The notes under the pieces were generated by a model that worked only from the letters and a program-made list of their open reading frames with translations, had not been told where the DNA came from and ran no database searches. Made by a program: the position numbers and the translations under genes. A stretch of 64,000 bases of DNA from Osmia lignaria lignaria (Eukaryota; Arthropoda; Insecta; Hymenoptera; Megachilidae): NCBI RefSeq assembly GCF_051020975.1, contig NC_135044.1:7814501-7878500 (forward strand). Direction: 5' to 3'. Shown piece after piece: positions 49,101 through 62,083 of the stretch. Positions within the stretch are counted from its first letter, which is position 1, and each line of letters opens with the position of its first letter.

Positions 49101-52100
49101 TAATAAGCGATCCCGGTTCAGAAAGTTCCTAGTCCTTTAAGCACATCCTGACTGCGTGACGGGGTGCAGCCAGTATCCCGAGGACGATGCACACAGAGCC
49201 GGCGTCCATTATACAAAGCTGGTTCGAGAAGTTGAAGAAAAAGAGAGAAGAAAAGACAGAGGAAAGGGGGAAACAAAAAATAAAGAAAAAAATAAGAAAG
49301 TTTCCATCTCGCACGAACATATTCTCGCTCTCCCTTCTCCTTCTCTTGGCGAAGATTTACGCCTGGCCGTCTGTAATTTAATACAGGATACTTTGCTGGA
49401 GTTCCTTCGAGAGTTACCTGTTCCGTTCGCGAGCGTGCGCGCGCACGAACCTCGCCGAACGTGAGCGGACTTAGTGTCCCGGCATATCGTGAGAAAAGAA
49501 ATAAAAAGGAAAGAGCGAAGAAGGCGTGACGGGGTGAGAAAGAGGCGAAATGCATGGAAGCAAAGCCAGCTTGTGCAGCTCGCGGTATCGTTATTCACCG
49601 GCCAGCTCGAACATCTAATTACGATGAAAGAGGCTGTCCACGTACCGCTGGCTCGATGAAAAATTCAATATGAAACTGTAATCGAGAGGGAGAGGATCCT
49701 GTGTCTCTTTTCCATGGATTATTATCAGTGACCCATTCTTACTCTCGCCCCCATTCATCCACTCCTTCCCTGTGATTTATAATCCGGGCCAGCAGTAATG
49801 CTCGTCGGCTGAATAATTTTCTCCGACAGTCTCTGACGTACGATATTTTCCCGTTCTCATCGATCTCCAAGTGTCAAACTGATATTACGATCGGGCCCGA
49901 TGGCGTATCGTGGCTAATCATGATCGCAGACCTGATTCTAGGTGTTCCAGTTGTTTCGACAAACTTGATGAAAAAAAGATCCTCGACAGTCCGGTCACGG
50001 TTCAGCTGGACGCTGGTAATAATTTGTGGAGGACAGCATCGGAAACAGTCGGTACGTCTGAATCGCATATCCAGTCGAAATGGCCGGATACGAATCGGGT
50101 GTCAGTTCTGGGAATCCGAACGGTCGATTGGTCGATTATGCATGCGGTAATAGAGCGTCGCGTACCTGTGAGAATCCGTTGTGTATCGGCCAGTTTCGAG
50201 ACGTGTCCAGCAGAGGCTTCTACACAGCCACGTTTCAGGATTTGCCAGAGGACACGTGCCCGTAGCCGTGGAATTAACACCGTTCAAACGGTACACGAAT
50301 GGAAATCTTCAACTTCCGCTTCTTTCGCAACAGCTCAGACTATGGTGTGTACCTTAATTAATGGTATTACTATGGATTGCTATCATCAATCATAATCTAT
50401 TTTATAACATTCCATGTGTCTCCTTCGTGTAAGTCAAATGAACCAAACAAACCCGTTGATTCGTAGTTGCTCCTGAAGGTTCTGAACCGAGTGGTTAAGA
50501 ATAATCGGATTGCGGGCTCCTCCTCCTTCTCCGTACGCCTTACCGATAGAACACTAGCAAGACAATCGTAGCAATCTGTGCTTAATTACGAAATTATTTC
50601 GAGTGGTACCAGCAGGCAGGTATGCGCTCACAGCTTTCCAGGTGTTCGCAATCGATTCGTCCTAAACAGTCGGTGCTTTTCAATTAAAACTTTTTACCAA
50701 GTGGACGAGCTTCCATACAGGCAAATGCATCATTCCTCCTCCGACCGAGTATTTCCTGTAATTAATTCGATGCTGCGTTTGAATTATTCCAAGATCTAGA
50801 ACGATGCTACCGTTTGGAGAGTTCATTGTTTCGAAATCTTCACCATTGTTGGATTTTATGAAGTCGAAGTTAATCAGTTCTATTCAACCATCGGTTCTAT
50901 TCATCTTTGAACAACATGGTGGGTCTGTAAACGAACCTCAGCAATAATCTTCGTTTCAATGCTCATCTTTTCCGAGACATTATACCATCGGAGTGGAATT
51001 CTCTTGACAGTTTTCCACTGTGGTGTAGGACGTTTCAATCTGATTCAAAATTACAGGGGATACACGTGGTACACGTGTATCCCCTTGTTGCGCGTTCACC
51101 ACGAGCATTAAAGCCGCGGTTGTAACTGACCCCAGCGGAGCTTCGACGATATATTTTCCGTGGAGGCCAGTAAACGCTCTAGCCCAGCTCTCTGTAAACA
51201 TTCTTGGATCTGTCGATCGATGCTTCACGCCGAGAAACGAGTCTACTCCCCAGACTCTCCTTCATATTGTATTCATAATATACTTGCTTCTTCAATTTTT
51301 AATGATCCTCTTAATAAAACTCTATCCAATTGGTATTTTCTTGAAACCTATCACTGAATTATCCTTCGTTATAAAATTTCCTAAAAAAAGAAAAACTTTG
51401 TTCAAATAAAAAGAAAATAAAATAAGTTTAAAAATATCTCGCGGAGGATCTTACCTATTCGAATATTCCAATTCTTCCTAAACCAACGATTCGCAAACAA
51501 AGGAAAAATCAAAAAACAACGTTCGAAATTTCCCAAGTTCCTTCGGGAATAGCTCCGCATTCTCGATACCGTCTCGCCACCGTTTCAGTCTTGCGGTTGA
51601 TAAAAATGGAACGATTGATGGACGTTTGCGAAGCCGTAGCTAGCCCTCGAGTGAAAAAGAAAAGACAGAAAAGAAAGAAGGTCGAGGGAGGTCCTCGGAG
51701 AGACGATAAGTTCGGCTAAGATTAGGATAAGAGGGTAGCCGTGAAGACATCCACTTGTTCGCGAGATAAGATTCCCCTTTGAAGCTTTCTCGCCGATGGT
51801 ACAAGTTTGACCCCGGATCGGACCAACCGGTCGTCGAGCATCGCATCGAATCGCTCAATTACCGGGGCCAGGTATAAACCGTGCAACGAGCTGCGTACAA
51901 GGCGCAAAGGAAATGGGAAAATCAAGGAACCTCCGAGCTACGAGGCAGGCAATCGTTCTCTCCACGGCTCTCCGACGAATCGATCGTTTTCCCCGTCGAT
52001 TCTCCTTCCTCGTTCGGCTGCGACTCTTGCGAATTCACCGTACGTAAAGCAATTCCAAGATGGAGCAACCGCCACCACCTCCACCAGTGGGGAGATTTCG

Positions 52101-54996
52101 AGGGATACACAACGTTTGGACCGGTGGCGAGATTAAAGAAGGGAACGTGTTTACTCGGACTGGCTCGAACGCTTCTAACATTATTGGAACGATGTTCGAT
52201 CGAGATCCGTTGATCCTTGAACGAGCAGACGAAACGCGTCTCGATTAACGTTTTTGTTACAATGTTGAATTAAAAATTTATTCGAGCAGATAATGGCAAT
52301 CTAGTGAAAGAGGTTCCTTGTTTAAATTACACGACAAATTTATCTATAAGAATATTTACAATTGAAGAAATTAAGTTGAACAACGACTGTCGATACTGAA
52401 CGCAAACGAGGCTTTGAATAAAATTAGGCTAGTTTGCAACAGAGAGGCATGTTACACCTTTCTAAGCACATATTCCCTAATGATCGCTCGCATTTGTCGA
52501 ATTTAATTCCAGATCCTTGATTCGTAAATGCCCCAGGGCGACACGAAAGCCTGGCTGGCATTGAATCGATTCGAATATATCCCTCCTGGAGGTTAGCGGC
52601 ATAGTGGGATTGTTATCGGAAACGTAGCTAAAAACGACAGTGGCCATAGAAAGCGGGAATGAAATACTATCTTGACCCTGTTTACGAGCCTTCTAGATCC
52701 TCTACCAATGAATCGAACGAGCAGCTACTAAAAAACAGTCAATTCCTCAATCCGTAGACAGATATTTTGTCCAAAAGTACTCCTCTGTCAATAGAATCCT
52801 CTATTACTGTCTTAATCCTTCGCTTCTTCAACTCGCTAGATCCTGCTGAAAAATTGCAAAAACACTTATTACCGGAATTGTATTTTCAGAAGAGAAATAT
52901 TATATCAGAAGAAATAGAATTCTGATCTAAATACTCAAATTAGATTTCCACTAGTTTACTACCTCTTTAGTTTTCCATGTTTTGAATAGCCTAGTAATTA
53001 GTATCTAACTGGCTAATCTAATTCCACTTCAGTGGAATCTTCATTCCTGTAGAATCCTAAGCTGAACATAGACAAAGCTACCCGAGGCATCGCTCTCGTC
53101 TAACTACGTTTGGAGAGTGTCAATTAAAGAATAACGAGAATATTAGCGACACGTTCATTTGGAAGGCTGATCGATGAAAGAACGGATTCGCCCCCGAGTC
53201 ACACGCCCATGAAACACAGCCAATTAACGCGTTCGCTGATAATGCTTATATTTAGTTATACTATATAAAAAAAATTCTCATTAAACTATACAATGTTTAA
53301 TGTTTTATAAATGGTCCTAAAGTTGAACTCTCGAGGTAGTCTGATGAAATTTGCAACGCTGGCCACCGGTGACCCTTATATACCAGCGAACGCGTTAAAT
53401 GTGCCCCGTAAAATCTCACACGCGTGTACCTTGCGAGGCTAATCCATTTTCAGATAACCGTAACAAAGCAGCGCCTCTGTTTCCTGCGTCGACCAGATAA
53501 AACGTCGCAGAAAATGGCCCTCTTGCAAATTTTACGATCAACCGTGAACGTGTCCTCGTGCACAGCAGCTCCAAACGCGGATCCTTAAATCCCTGTCCGG
53601 TATGCAGAAATTTCTACAAAAGTGAAACACACGCGTTGTCGTTAATGAAGTCCAGAGGTTTGCACACGAGATAGAGAGCAGATTAATACCGCCAGGATAA
53701 AATGACGTTCTCTGAACGCTTGCCAATGTTTATTACCTTGAAGACACGGAACTTTGGAGTCTCTAAGAACTTGGAAGCCGGATATTAACAGGGATGCTCG
53801 GAATACTGTTTTCAAGAGATAAAAGTGACAAAGAAGTGGATAAACAATGCTTTAAAAGCGAACCTTGAAACGTTGGACCTAAGAAATTAAAAAATAAAGA
53901 ATAGTAATATCATATTTTGATTCTCAACTATAAGAATCTAATGGCAATTCCATCTGTACAAATATGTACATGCCATTATATTTTATGTTATCACTGAACG
54001 ATGCAGTAGCATCATGTGCGAGCATAGTATCCTCGTTGATAAAGAGCGAGTCCTATGGGTAGAATTTTCAATTTGAAATATCATTTCACGGGACGTTGCA
54101 CCGTCGGAAAATACACATTTCACGCGTGCACAAGTTGACGCGGTTCAACACCCAAAGGATTCTTCTCACCTCGTCTCTCCTCGTCCCTGCATCCCCAGGG
54201 TTCGCAGAGTTGCTGTCCGCGCGACGCGTATAATCGAAGCGCGAGCCCTCTCAAAGAAACCACTCATCAAAGCGTTCGGAGAAAACCGGTGATCAAAGAT
54301 AATCGCGTAGGCGGACATACAACAGGATCGCTGGCCTTTATCACCTCTCTACGATCTTGCCGAATATTTTTCTCTTTTCCTTTTCTCCGACTACCCTTAT
54401 CCCTCGCAGTTGCGCAATCTTCTCTGTACTTTGAACGTTCACCAGCCGCTTGTTACAGTCTCTTTTTCTCATCCACCCGCAGGCACGCTAGTTTCTATCG
54501 AGCCAGGTACATTCGATTTATCCTGTGAACACGGAGGAATGTCGAGCGATTACGTTCTCGAATATTGAAGCCGCGAAGCTATACCGAGCTAGGACACAAT
54601 TCCTTTCCTCCAGTTCGGAGTGTTTACTCGCGTGGTCGAGTTCTGTCAGTATCACACGCTTTCCGCCAAACAGATCGATCGGCTGGCCGCCCCTCGCCGC
54701 CTCTTTTCACCGATTTTCGCCTGGCTTTCCGTTTAACCGATCCCCTGGGACGACCAGTCGATCGAACCGAAAGAAGGAACAAGGATGGATATCGGATCGT
54801 CGGTAGAGCGTAGCTGCACCTCTGAACACTTTGCTCTGCAGGTGTAGATGTTTAAAGCGGACCCCTATCTCTCTTGAATCCTTTTCAAACTTCAAATTAA
54901 AGTAGAACGTCTAGAAATGGTCCCTCGGGTTTGGACACTTGGTAAATACATAGATACATAAATGAAAGTAGAATAAAGGGGCAGAGTTGTACTTAC
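46114..54996. other. Non-coding region with purine-rich tracts
   Basis: About 9 kb without a supportable gene. The longest open frames (for example 49,910-50,395 on the plus strand) lie over equally long frames on the other strand and show no family motif. Purine-rich tracts lie at about 47,700-47,815 and 49,225-49,305; they explain the Lys/Glu/Arg-rich open frames there. Confidence 0.45.
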
Positions 54997-55261
54997 ATGT
55001 CCAAGGATCGGCCACGTTGAACGACCGGCCTATGTACGAAGGGTCTCGTCCGCTGCGAGGATAGCCGAGCCGGCTTGGCAACCGATGGAGAGGCGCGTGT
55101 GAACGTCCGCTGGCACAACGTGCACGCTTGGTATCCCCGGTCAGTTCCGGCGGTAGCTGAATCACAAAGGAGGCGTCGTTGTATCGTCCAGGTGGTAGTC
55201 GCGCCTCTCGATCGTCATGTTGGTTATTCTCGCACTGAAAGGTATAGTCACTTGGCACCAA
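54997..55261 (-). other. Candidate non-coding first exon, perhaps of the CUB gene
   Basis: On the minus strand a strong donor (ACAT followed by GTAAGTAC) ends at 54,997. Upstream lies an open frame and CG-rich DNA, as expected of a hymenopteran promoter-proximal exon. If joined to the acceptor before the CUB gene ATG (about 32,613), the reading frame stops two codons after the junction, so it would act as 5' untranslated sequence across an intron of about 22 kb. The link is speculative; the exon could belong to another transcript. Confidence 0.25.
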
Positions 55262-56200
55262 GTACTCTGTTCCCGGTACACGGAGACGCGGATCTGTTTT
55301 GCCCGTGAACCGCGCGGATTGGCCGAAGAGACGCGGAACCGAGGAGCCCGGGGTGCCGCGTTACGAACGAGCCCCCTCTCTGTCGTTTGCTGGTTCGTAC
55401 GATCACCCCGGCCCCGTCTTAGCGATGCCAGTGAAGAGAAAACAGAGGAAAGGAGGCGAGAACGCGGCTAGACAAGACGAGAGACAGGTCAGTGTAGCGA
55501 TCGTGAGAGGATTGCGTTGGCCACCGGAAACTGGCGAATACGAGGCGATTGGAATCCTGGAACAGTCGCGAGCACTAAGGACGTGACACTCCGAGAACAG
55601 GTCGAGGTTCGTAATCGCGAGGACTGGACGAGACGAACGAACAAGGCGGCTGAAAGCACCGGAGAACGAGTAGGAGTGCGAAGAACCACGGAGAAGAGGG
55701 GTGTACGAAACGGTCGCGAGTGGGGGGAAACGATTTGGATGGCCGGCGGAGGGTGGCTCGCAAACCCGGTGGTTGTGCTTGCTCTTGCTTGCCTGCTTGC
55801 CTGCCTAAAGGCTTTCCCTGCCTACCTGCTTGCTTGCTTCCTTGCTTCCTCGCACATCAGCTACCTCGCTTTTACTCGTCGCCTCTCGCCTCGCCTCGCC
55901 TCGCCGCGCCTTCGCTTCCGCCACTCTGTCCTCCGCTTCTGACTCTGTCTCGTTGGACCGCTGCGCAGGAGCCACCGCGACCCGGCCAAACCCAGACCCA
56001 GCGTGTAGGTACCCACGAGCTCGCATTCGAGCTCCAGCCACCCCAGCTGCTCTATCCCCTCCAGCTTCAACCCCTCGATCAGTGTCGTGTCGAGGAACCT
56101 CGGAACCATGGGGGATGTAGCTGCAAATTACGTGATTCATGAGTCGAACGTATTCCTCCGGACGCGTCGATGCACGAATGATTTTTACCAGAGGGGGGGG
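55262..56200. promoter_or_regulatory. CG-rich candidate promoter region
   Basis: The most CG-rich stretch of the window, with CTTGC/CTGC-rich repeats at about 55,785-55,855 and GCCTCGCCTCGCC repeats near 55,885-55,910. It lies directly upstream (minus strand) of the candidate exon ending at 54,997. Open frames are long on both strands at once, as expected from GC content, and none is called. Confidence 0.35.
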
Positions 56201-56204
56201 GGGG
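56193..56204. repeat. Poly(G) run of 12
   Basis: Uninterrupted G run on the plus strand. A second, longer one follows about 590 bp downstream. Confidence 0.85.
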
Positions 56205-56783
56205 CTTTTGTTGAATTTCAAGCATCTTCAAGAAAACTGGATTGTGCGATGATTTCAAAAGAGCAGCTGAGGTCTTAAGACTTACCCTGAATCATCTACA
56301 AGGGACGAACGTAAGCGCAGGAAGTGGACGATTAACGGGACCAGCGACGGTTCCATCGTGTAGCTGAATTATTAGTAACATTTTATTTCGAGCACGCGAA
56401 AACCGACTATTACGTCCTCGAAGGGAAGAGAAACAGAGGAGACGGCTCGAAGATGTTGCTCGTCCTACTTTCCCTGCCTGCCTGCCTGTCTACCCCCTTC
56501 GCTTCTTGTATTTCTCGCCACCTTCGTGAATGCTTCTCTTCGAATAGCCTGCAATCAAATACACACGTAAATGGACCGTTTCCAGCCAAGAATTTTAGAT
56601 CTGCTCTCGGCTCGAGAAAGACGCAAGGAGATAATTAAAAGAGACCGAATACCGATATCTGTGCCGCGAGCGCGTATTACTTTGTCTCGCATAAATTTCA
56701 CAAGGGTTGGAGGGACGCGGCTTTCTTCCAGCGTCGCTAATTAATTAAGAAGAATAATCGCCCGGCTCTGCTCGCCAAAGAGA

Positions 56784-56798
56784 GGGGGGGGGGGGGGG
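56784..56798. repeat. Poly(G) run of 15
   Basis: Uninterrupted G run on the plus strand, embedded in a GAGA-type context. Confidence 0.85.
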
Positions 56799-59700
56799 AG
56801 GCAAGACAAGATAACAATTACCGATCTCAAAACGACGTTGATAAAGCGTCGTTAAACGATTCGAGCGGGAATTATCGATTACGACCCGCGGCTGTTCGCT
56901 TCTCTTGAATTAGTTAGACAACAAGCCGCAAAACTGGTTCTACCTTTGCTCGACGGTAAGTGATTGCTGCTGCCCCTGTAACAAAACGTTACTCGTATAA
57001 ATAACCTGTTACAGAAATGGACGCAAGTACAATAACCGACACTCCTTTAGGGATACTAAAAAGTCCCGCAACTTGCCACGTACCTACGTTAGAGGCGAAA
57101 AGCGTTTGATCGCCTGAGAACCGTATGATCGAACAGGGAATCAAACAGGATAAGAATAGAACAGAATAGATACCAGAGAGCCTAAGAAACTTGTACTTAC
57201 GCAGAGATATTCTTTATAATTGAAAGCGAAGAGAAGCATTTCGCTGGAGACAATACAGCACGATTGTCGAAGAGTACATAATGATACTAAATTTCCCGCG
57301 ACAAACGATGCCTGCTGCCGCTTGAAGCGCGACAGTGTTTTTCGAGGCCTCCATTAAAAGTATCCGCCTCGCGTAGCCAAATGTCTCTCCTCGTCGCGTC
57401 GGTGGAACAAGCCGTCGCAGTCTATTTCCTAATTGCACCACCGATGCTTTAATACGGAGGATCCAGGCTGGAAAAATCATCCACAAATTAGTTGTTTGAA
57501 AGTTCCGGACGGTCTGAACCATCCGACGAATTTACCGGTAGACTTGTAAAAGGGGTTGAATTCCAAACCGATAGATCTGACAGTCATTTAAAGTGGTCCT
57601 AGGCTCTTGAATGCCGACTTACGGCACTAACGACAACGCCAACCCCTTCCAAACAGCGATTGCCACCACTTCGCCATCCTCCCCTCTCCAGGTCAAGCTC
57701 CGCGATCAGCATCGAGCCGCACCATGGTACACCTATTTCAGCGTGCCGTGCGCACTCCACGAGCCTAGATGAAACTCCGATACCACCGGCTACCTTTCTT
57801 CAATGAACATCACATCTGATCCTTGTTTCAGTGGGACGTGGAATCCTAAAAAGGGACTCGTTAATCTCAAGAAGTTATCATAGCTCGCCTCGTCGCTATT
57901 GAAAAGAGACATTTCTTGATCTCCTGTTAATGCTTTTCTTCACTCTATGGTAAAGCTGGCTGCAATATTAATGTTATCATAGCAGTATCAATTACCTATC
58001 AGTGTACTTATCCTTCAGAACATAGCTCACACTAGCTGTACAAAGATTTGTTCGCTCGGTTACCTTCTAGTGAAAGTCCTCCGGTAACTCGTTCTTTTTC
58101 CATAAGAAGCTACCTTCTTCTCTCGTGTTACGAACACGAGGCTCGGTAAGAGCAAAAAGAGAAAAGAAAAGGAGCAGGCTGAAAGGACGAAGCCAGCAGT
58201 TTTCCAATCAATCGAACTCAGGAACGAAGAGCTCGTTGATACACAAAGCAGATGAGATACAATAGTGAGCTGGTAGCCTGATAATTAGCCGAGGATCGAA
58301 GTTCCTGTGAACTATCGTGGAACAAGTTCCTTAGTCACGCATCAACTTCGTAAAAGACGCTGGAGATCTCTTTCCAACTGGTGAGAGCACCGATCGATCG
58401 CGTTGCAACTGTGCAAAAAGTACGTGAAAATGATCGAACGATATTTGATATCCAAATGTGTCGGACGAAATTTTCAGGACAACTTTCTTTCCATTGCTCC
58501 TCGAATTTCACGATTCAACGCTTAAAGGGCTCAAGCTTATTTCGAAACGAACTTGTGCATGGCTCAGAGAACCCTGTCCTTGCCACGGTTTCTCTTATTC
58601 GCGATCTTGATGCTATTTTCAGCGCAACCCTGAATCTTAATGAGCATTAGAATCATGCTTCCAACGGGAACCAAGTTGCACAACTTCCGTCGAGTGTCAA
58701 GAATCATCTTAAAAATCCCTTCACGCGTTGTATCGCGTAGCGAATAATTTATTTGCTGAAACATAAAGGTACACGCTAAATTACTTCTGGGCCAATCTGA
58801 TAGAAGTCTATTCTAAGGACGATCAAACGTGAATTTGTTTTTTAAATTAAGAAACAAATTGCCAAGGTACCTCTTTGACGGTGTAACCACTTATTTCTTA
58901 ATTTATTTATCTTCGCCGCTTTGATTTCCTCCTCATCGAACAGCCGGCAACTTTGTTTCTCTCGGCAATCGTGTTCCCAATTTAGAGAGCCTTGCGAAAG
59001 GATTTACTTCTCCGGTGTAGATCGATGCTCGGGCAAATACTCTGTCAAAAGTGTGCGCCGCGACGAACATTCGTATTCATCTATTCAAACGTTTATTGCG
59101 CGTTACGCAGGAACGAGGAGAAATATCATCGGTTTTGTAAGGGAGATTTTTGACTGACTCCGAGTACCTGGGCTCCAGTCCCAACGATACATCATTTAAC
59201 ACGCATACACGGTGTTCCTCATGAAACTATGTATTCTCATTCTATACTCTCCCTGAAAAAGTAAGAAAAAAAAAAAAAAAAATGAAATGTCACGCAGTGT
59301 TCAGGGTTTGCTTATTATAAACTAGGTGATTCCCTTGGCGAATGGTTGAAGAGTAGATTAGCAATGGCAGAGTTAACGTTAGCACGAAGATTAGATACAC
59401 CGGGAAAGATGTAGTTAACCCTGGGTGTAGCAGTGCCGATATACTAATTGAATTAGTTATTTCGAAGCGGAAAGTTAAGGGCATGTCTGCGCCAAGTTTT
59501 CAAGCTGAAATAACTCAGAGAATCGACGTGCTAGCGCTACACCCAAGGAAGTTCTTATTAAGCCGAAAGTTTCGTTTGATGTCGAGCACGGAGTATTATT
59601 TAATTATCAATTCAGAGGCCTGCTGCGGTTCCTCTTGTAAAACACATCGATCTCTTGGAAAATTCTACGTGAAATAAGGATCTTCCGATGTAGATATATA

Positions 59701-62030
59701 ACGCATAGTAACCGAGTAGTGGATAGATTTTTCGAAAATCGTCGATACACCATTGTGTCGACGGGTTACACTTTATTGTCTGCTTGTTTTTCCTGGCGCA
59801 CAATAAATCCACCCTCGTTCGAGTGCACCCATCCTGTTAAAATAGTTGAATGCTTTGCATGAGAGAAACTGCGAACTTGTGAAATACAAATTACCAGAGA
59901 ATCCAATTTTTTGTTTTCCTTTTTTTCCTATACGTCTATGTATGTTTCATCTGAATTCCCCACCTGGGTGCACATAGGAGAGAGAAATTCGTGCGTGTCA
60001 ACGTCAATTGGATCTGATTTCAGTATGAATGTGACGATCAGTTCAGCTTGAAATTATCATCGCCTAATCAGAAATTCCTTTGCAGCATACGATATGAGAT
60101 ATTATTGACGTTACACGCTTGAATAATAAGTGAAATGTTTGCTTCAAATTATAGCAATCATTAATTAGTACGTATGAACTTGTTGCTACCTTTACACGTT
60201 CATATTCGTAGCTTTTTTAAATAGTTCAACGCAATTAAAATCCTCTCATAAATTCTACATGTGGTGATGGATATTCAGACGAGCACTAGCGAGAATTTTA
60301 ACTTCCTGTGCTCCATCTAGTAGTAAATACGGAAAACTTTCTATTATAGCAATCTCAAAATATCATTCCACATTCTGTTACATTTTTTATGTAACATAAA
60401 ATTTGTCCTCTCCTTTTTTCCATTAATTATACATATCCGGCAACGTGTTAAGATTAATGAAGTAAATGAAAAATTCTGCTAGCTAAAAAAAGAAGTAAAA
60501 TTAAGAAAAATAGATGGAAACGACGGTTAGATATAATGAATTAGAGGAACTTATACCTGGTGGCGGAGCGAGAGAGACAATTGTGATAGAGTGAGAAAAA
60601 TGGAGAGGGAGTTAATGGTATGCTGGACCAGTGTGGGGTTATTCCACTTGCAGGGATTGGACATACAGGTTTGTACCACTGACACTACGACGATTTCAGC
60701 GGTTTCTGCTTCGCTTTCCTTCAAAGGCACGATACATGTAAGCAGCCTCGCCCTTTCCATTTGCAACTGTAACATTAACGTATTCCTCGTTAACATAATG
60801 CAAATTAATTAATGACCCTCCAAAATTACAATTTCTTTCGCTCGCTAATCGAATGTGTTTAACATCGTTTCCTCGTCTAATTTCATTAAATTACAATCAA
60901 CTAGAACGAAAATTGTTGCTCAAATTGAAGCACAGAGAAATTGAAGGATAGAAGTGGCACGCTTCGACAAAAGTTATAAAATATTTCCTGCAGGGAGGAC
61001 AATTAAAACGCGACGAAACATTTCATTACCGTGACATTAATAACGACGAAATTATGAACTGAAAACTGTTCTACTTTTCCGTAAGCTTGGATGTCGGAAT
61101 AATCGGAGTAGGATTACAGTTTCAAGAATAAACTGAAATATAATTTCAATTGTTACTTCGAAGAAAATTTACTGCACGTGAGGTGAAACGTAAGAACCAC
61201 CCCTACGTCTTGTGTTGCGTCTCAGTGGTGCTCACTTCAAAATTCGAGGTCCTTGTACACGCAGGATGATTCCATAGAAGATTCAACGAGATTAATAAAC
61301 TTAATAATTAATGTACACCGTGTTGGAGTGTGTAGATTCCTCTCTGAAGTATTTGTCATGCATCTATGGATCACCCTGTATCTCTTCCTTACCGTGTGTC
61401 TGAAAGTAAACAGGTTTCCATCAAAGATAAGCTGAATTAATTCACAAAATAATATATACTTTATTTCTGAATGATTTATATGGCTATTTGAAAGTGTTAA
61501 ATAATTTCTATGATAACAAAGATCGATGAAATCAGTGAGCATCACTGGGACAGAAAATAACAGCATTGCATGTTTGGACTCTGGATATGTTTTCGTCGAC
61601 GTGATGCTTGAACGATCGCGTGCTGATTGGGCGGTATTTGTCAGACCACTGTCAGACGTTGTTCCACTTGTACGATCAAGCACAGACATACGGTGATTGC
61701 GTCGAATACACCCAGGCACGTTCGTCGGCCACCATGAAGAAACTTATCATTTCGTAGATGAATTTTCTATAACTGTTTCGTACACGTAACAGAGAATGAT
61801 CGAGATTAGACGAGCCAGGGCTAGATAACAATTTACGACCAGCCAAGCTCACGGTGACTCGACCGATTTGTGACCTAGACTTTTACAACTTATTTTTGAA
61901 GATTCCTTATGTTGATACAACTCACGAGAGATTGTAATTTATTATGAATTTTGAAAGAAAAAAGAATAACAACGGAGCATGAAAGGGATTATCGCATGAG
62001 GTACAAATATTCTTATCGAAACATCCATTG
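56799..62030. other. Non-coding region between the CG-rich patch and RFC5
   Basis: About 5 kb, becoming more AT-rich to the right. No open frame has family support. A minus-strand donor-like CACCAG/GTATAAGT at 60,557 follows an open frame, but no acceptor matches it. An A run interrupts the sequence at about 59,265-59,281. Confidence 0.4.
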
Positions 62031-62036
62031 TTTATT
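62031..62036 (-). terminator. Poly(A) signal of RFC5
   Basis: AATAAA on the minus strand, 47 nt after the RFC5 stop codon, giving a very short 3' UTR. Confidence 0.6.
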
Positions 62037-62083
62037 TATCAATAATTTAAAGTTGTTTGTAACAAAATGTAAATTGAAATTAC

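Noticed and set aside
49910..50395. 161-aa plus-strand frame
   Set aside because: Overlapped by several frames of similar length on both strands in GC-rich DNA; composition looks random and nothing is recognised.
55517..56142. Long frames of 140 aa on both strands
   Set aside because: They arise from CG-rich simple repeats (CTTGC, CTCGC) where stops are rare; Leu/Ala/Cys and Arg/Ala runs are low complexity.
60557..60796. Minus-strand frame ending in a donor-like CACCAG/GTATAAGT
   Set aside because: No acceptor precedes the frame at a fitting distance and the peptide has no recognisable domain, so it is not called an exon.
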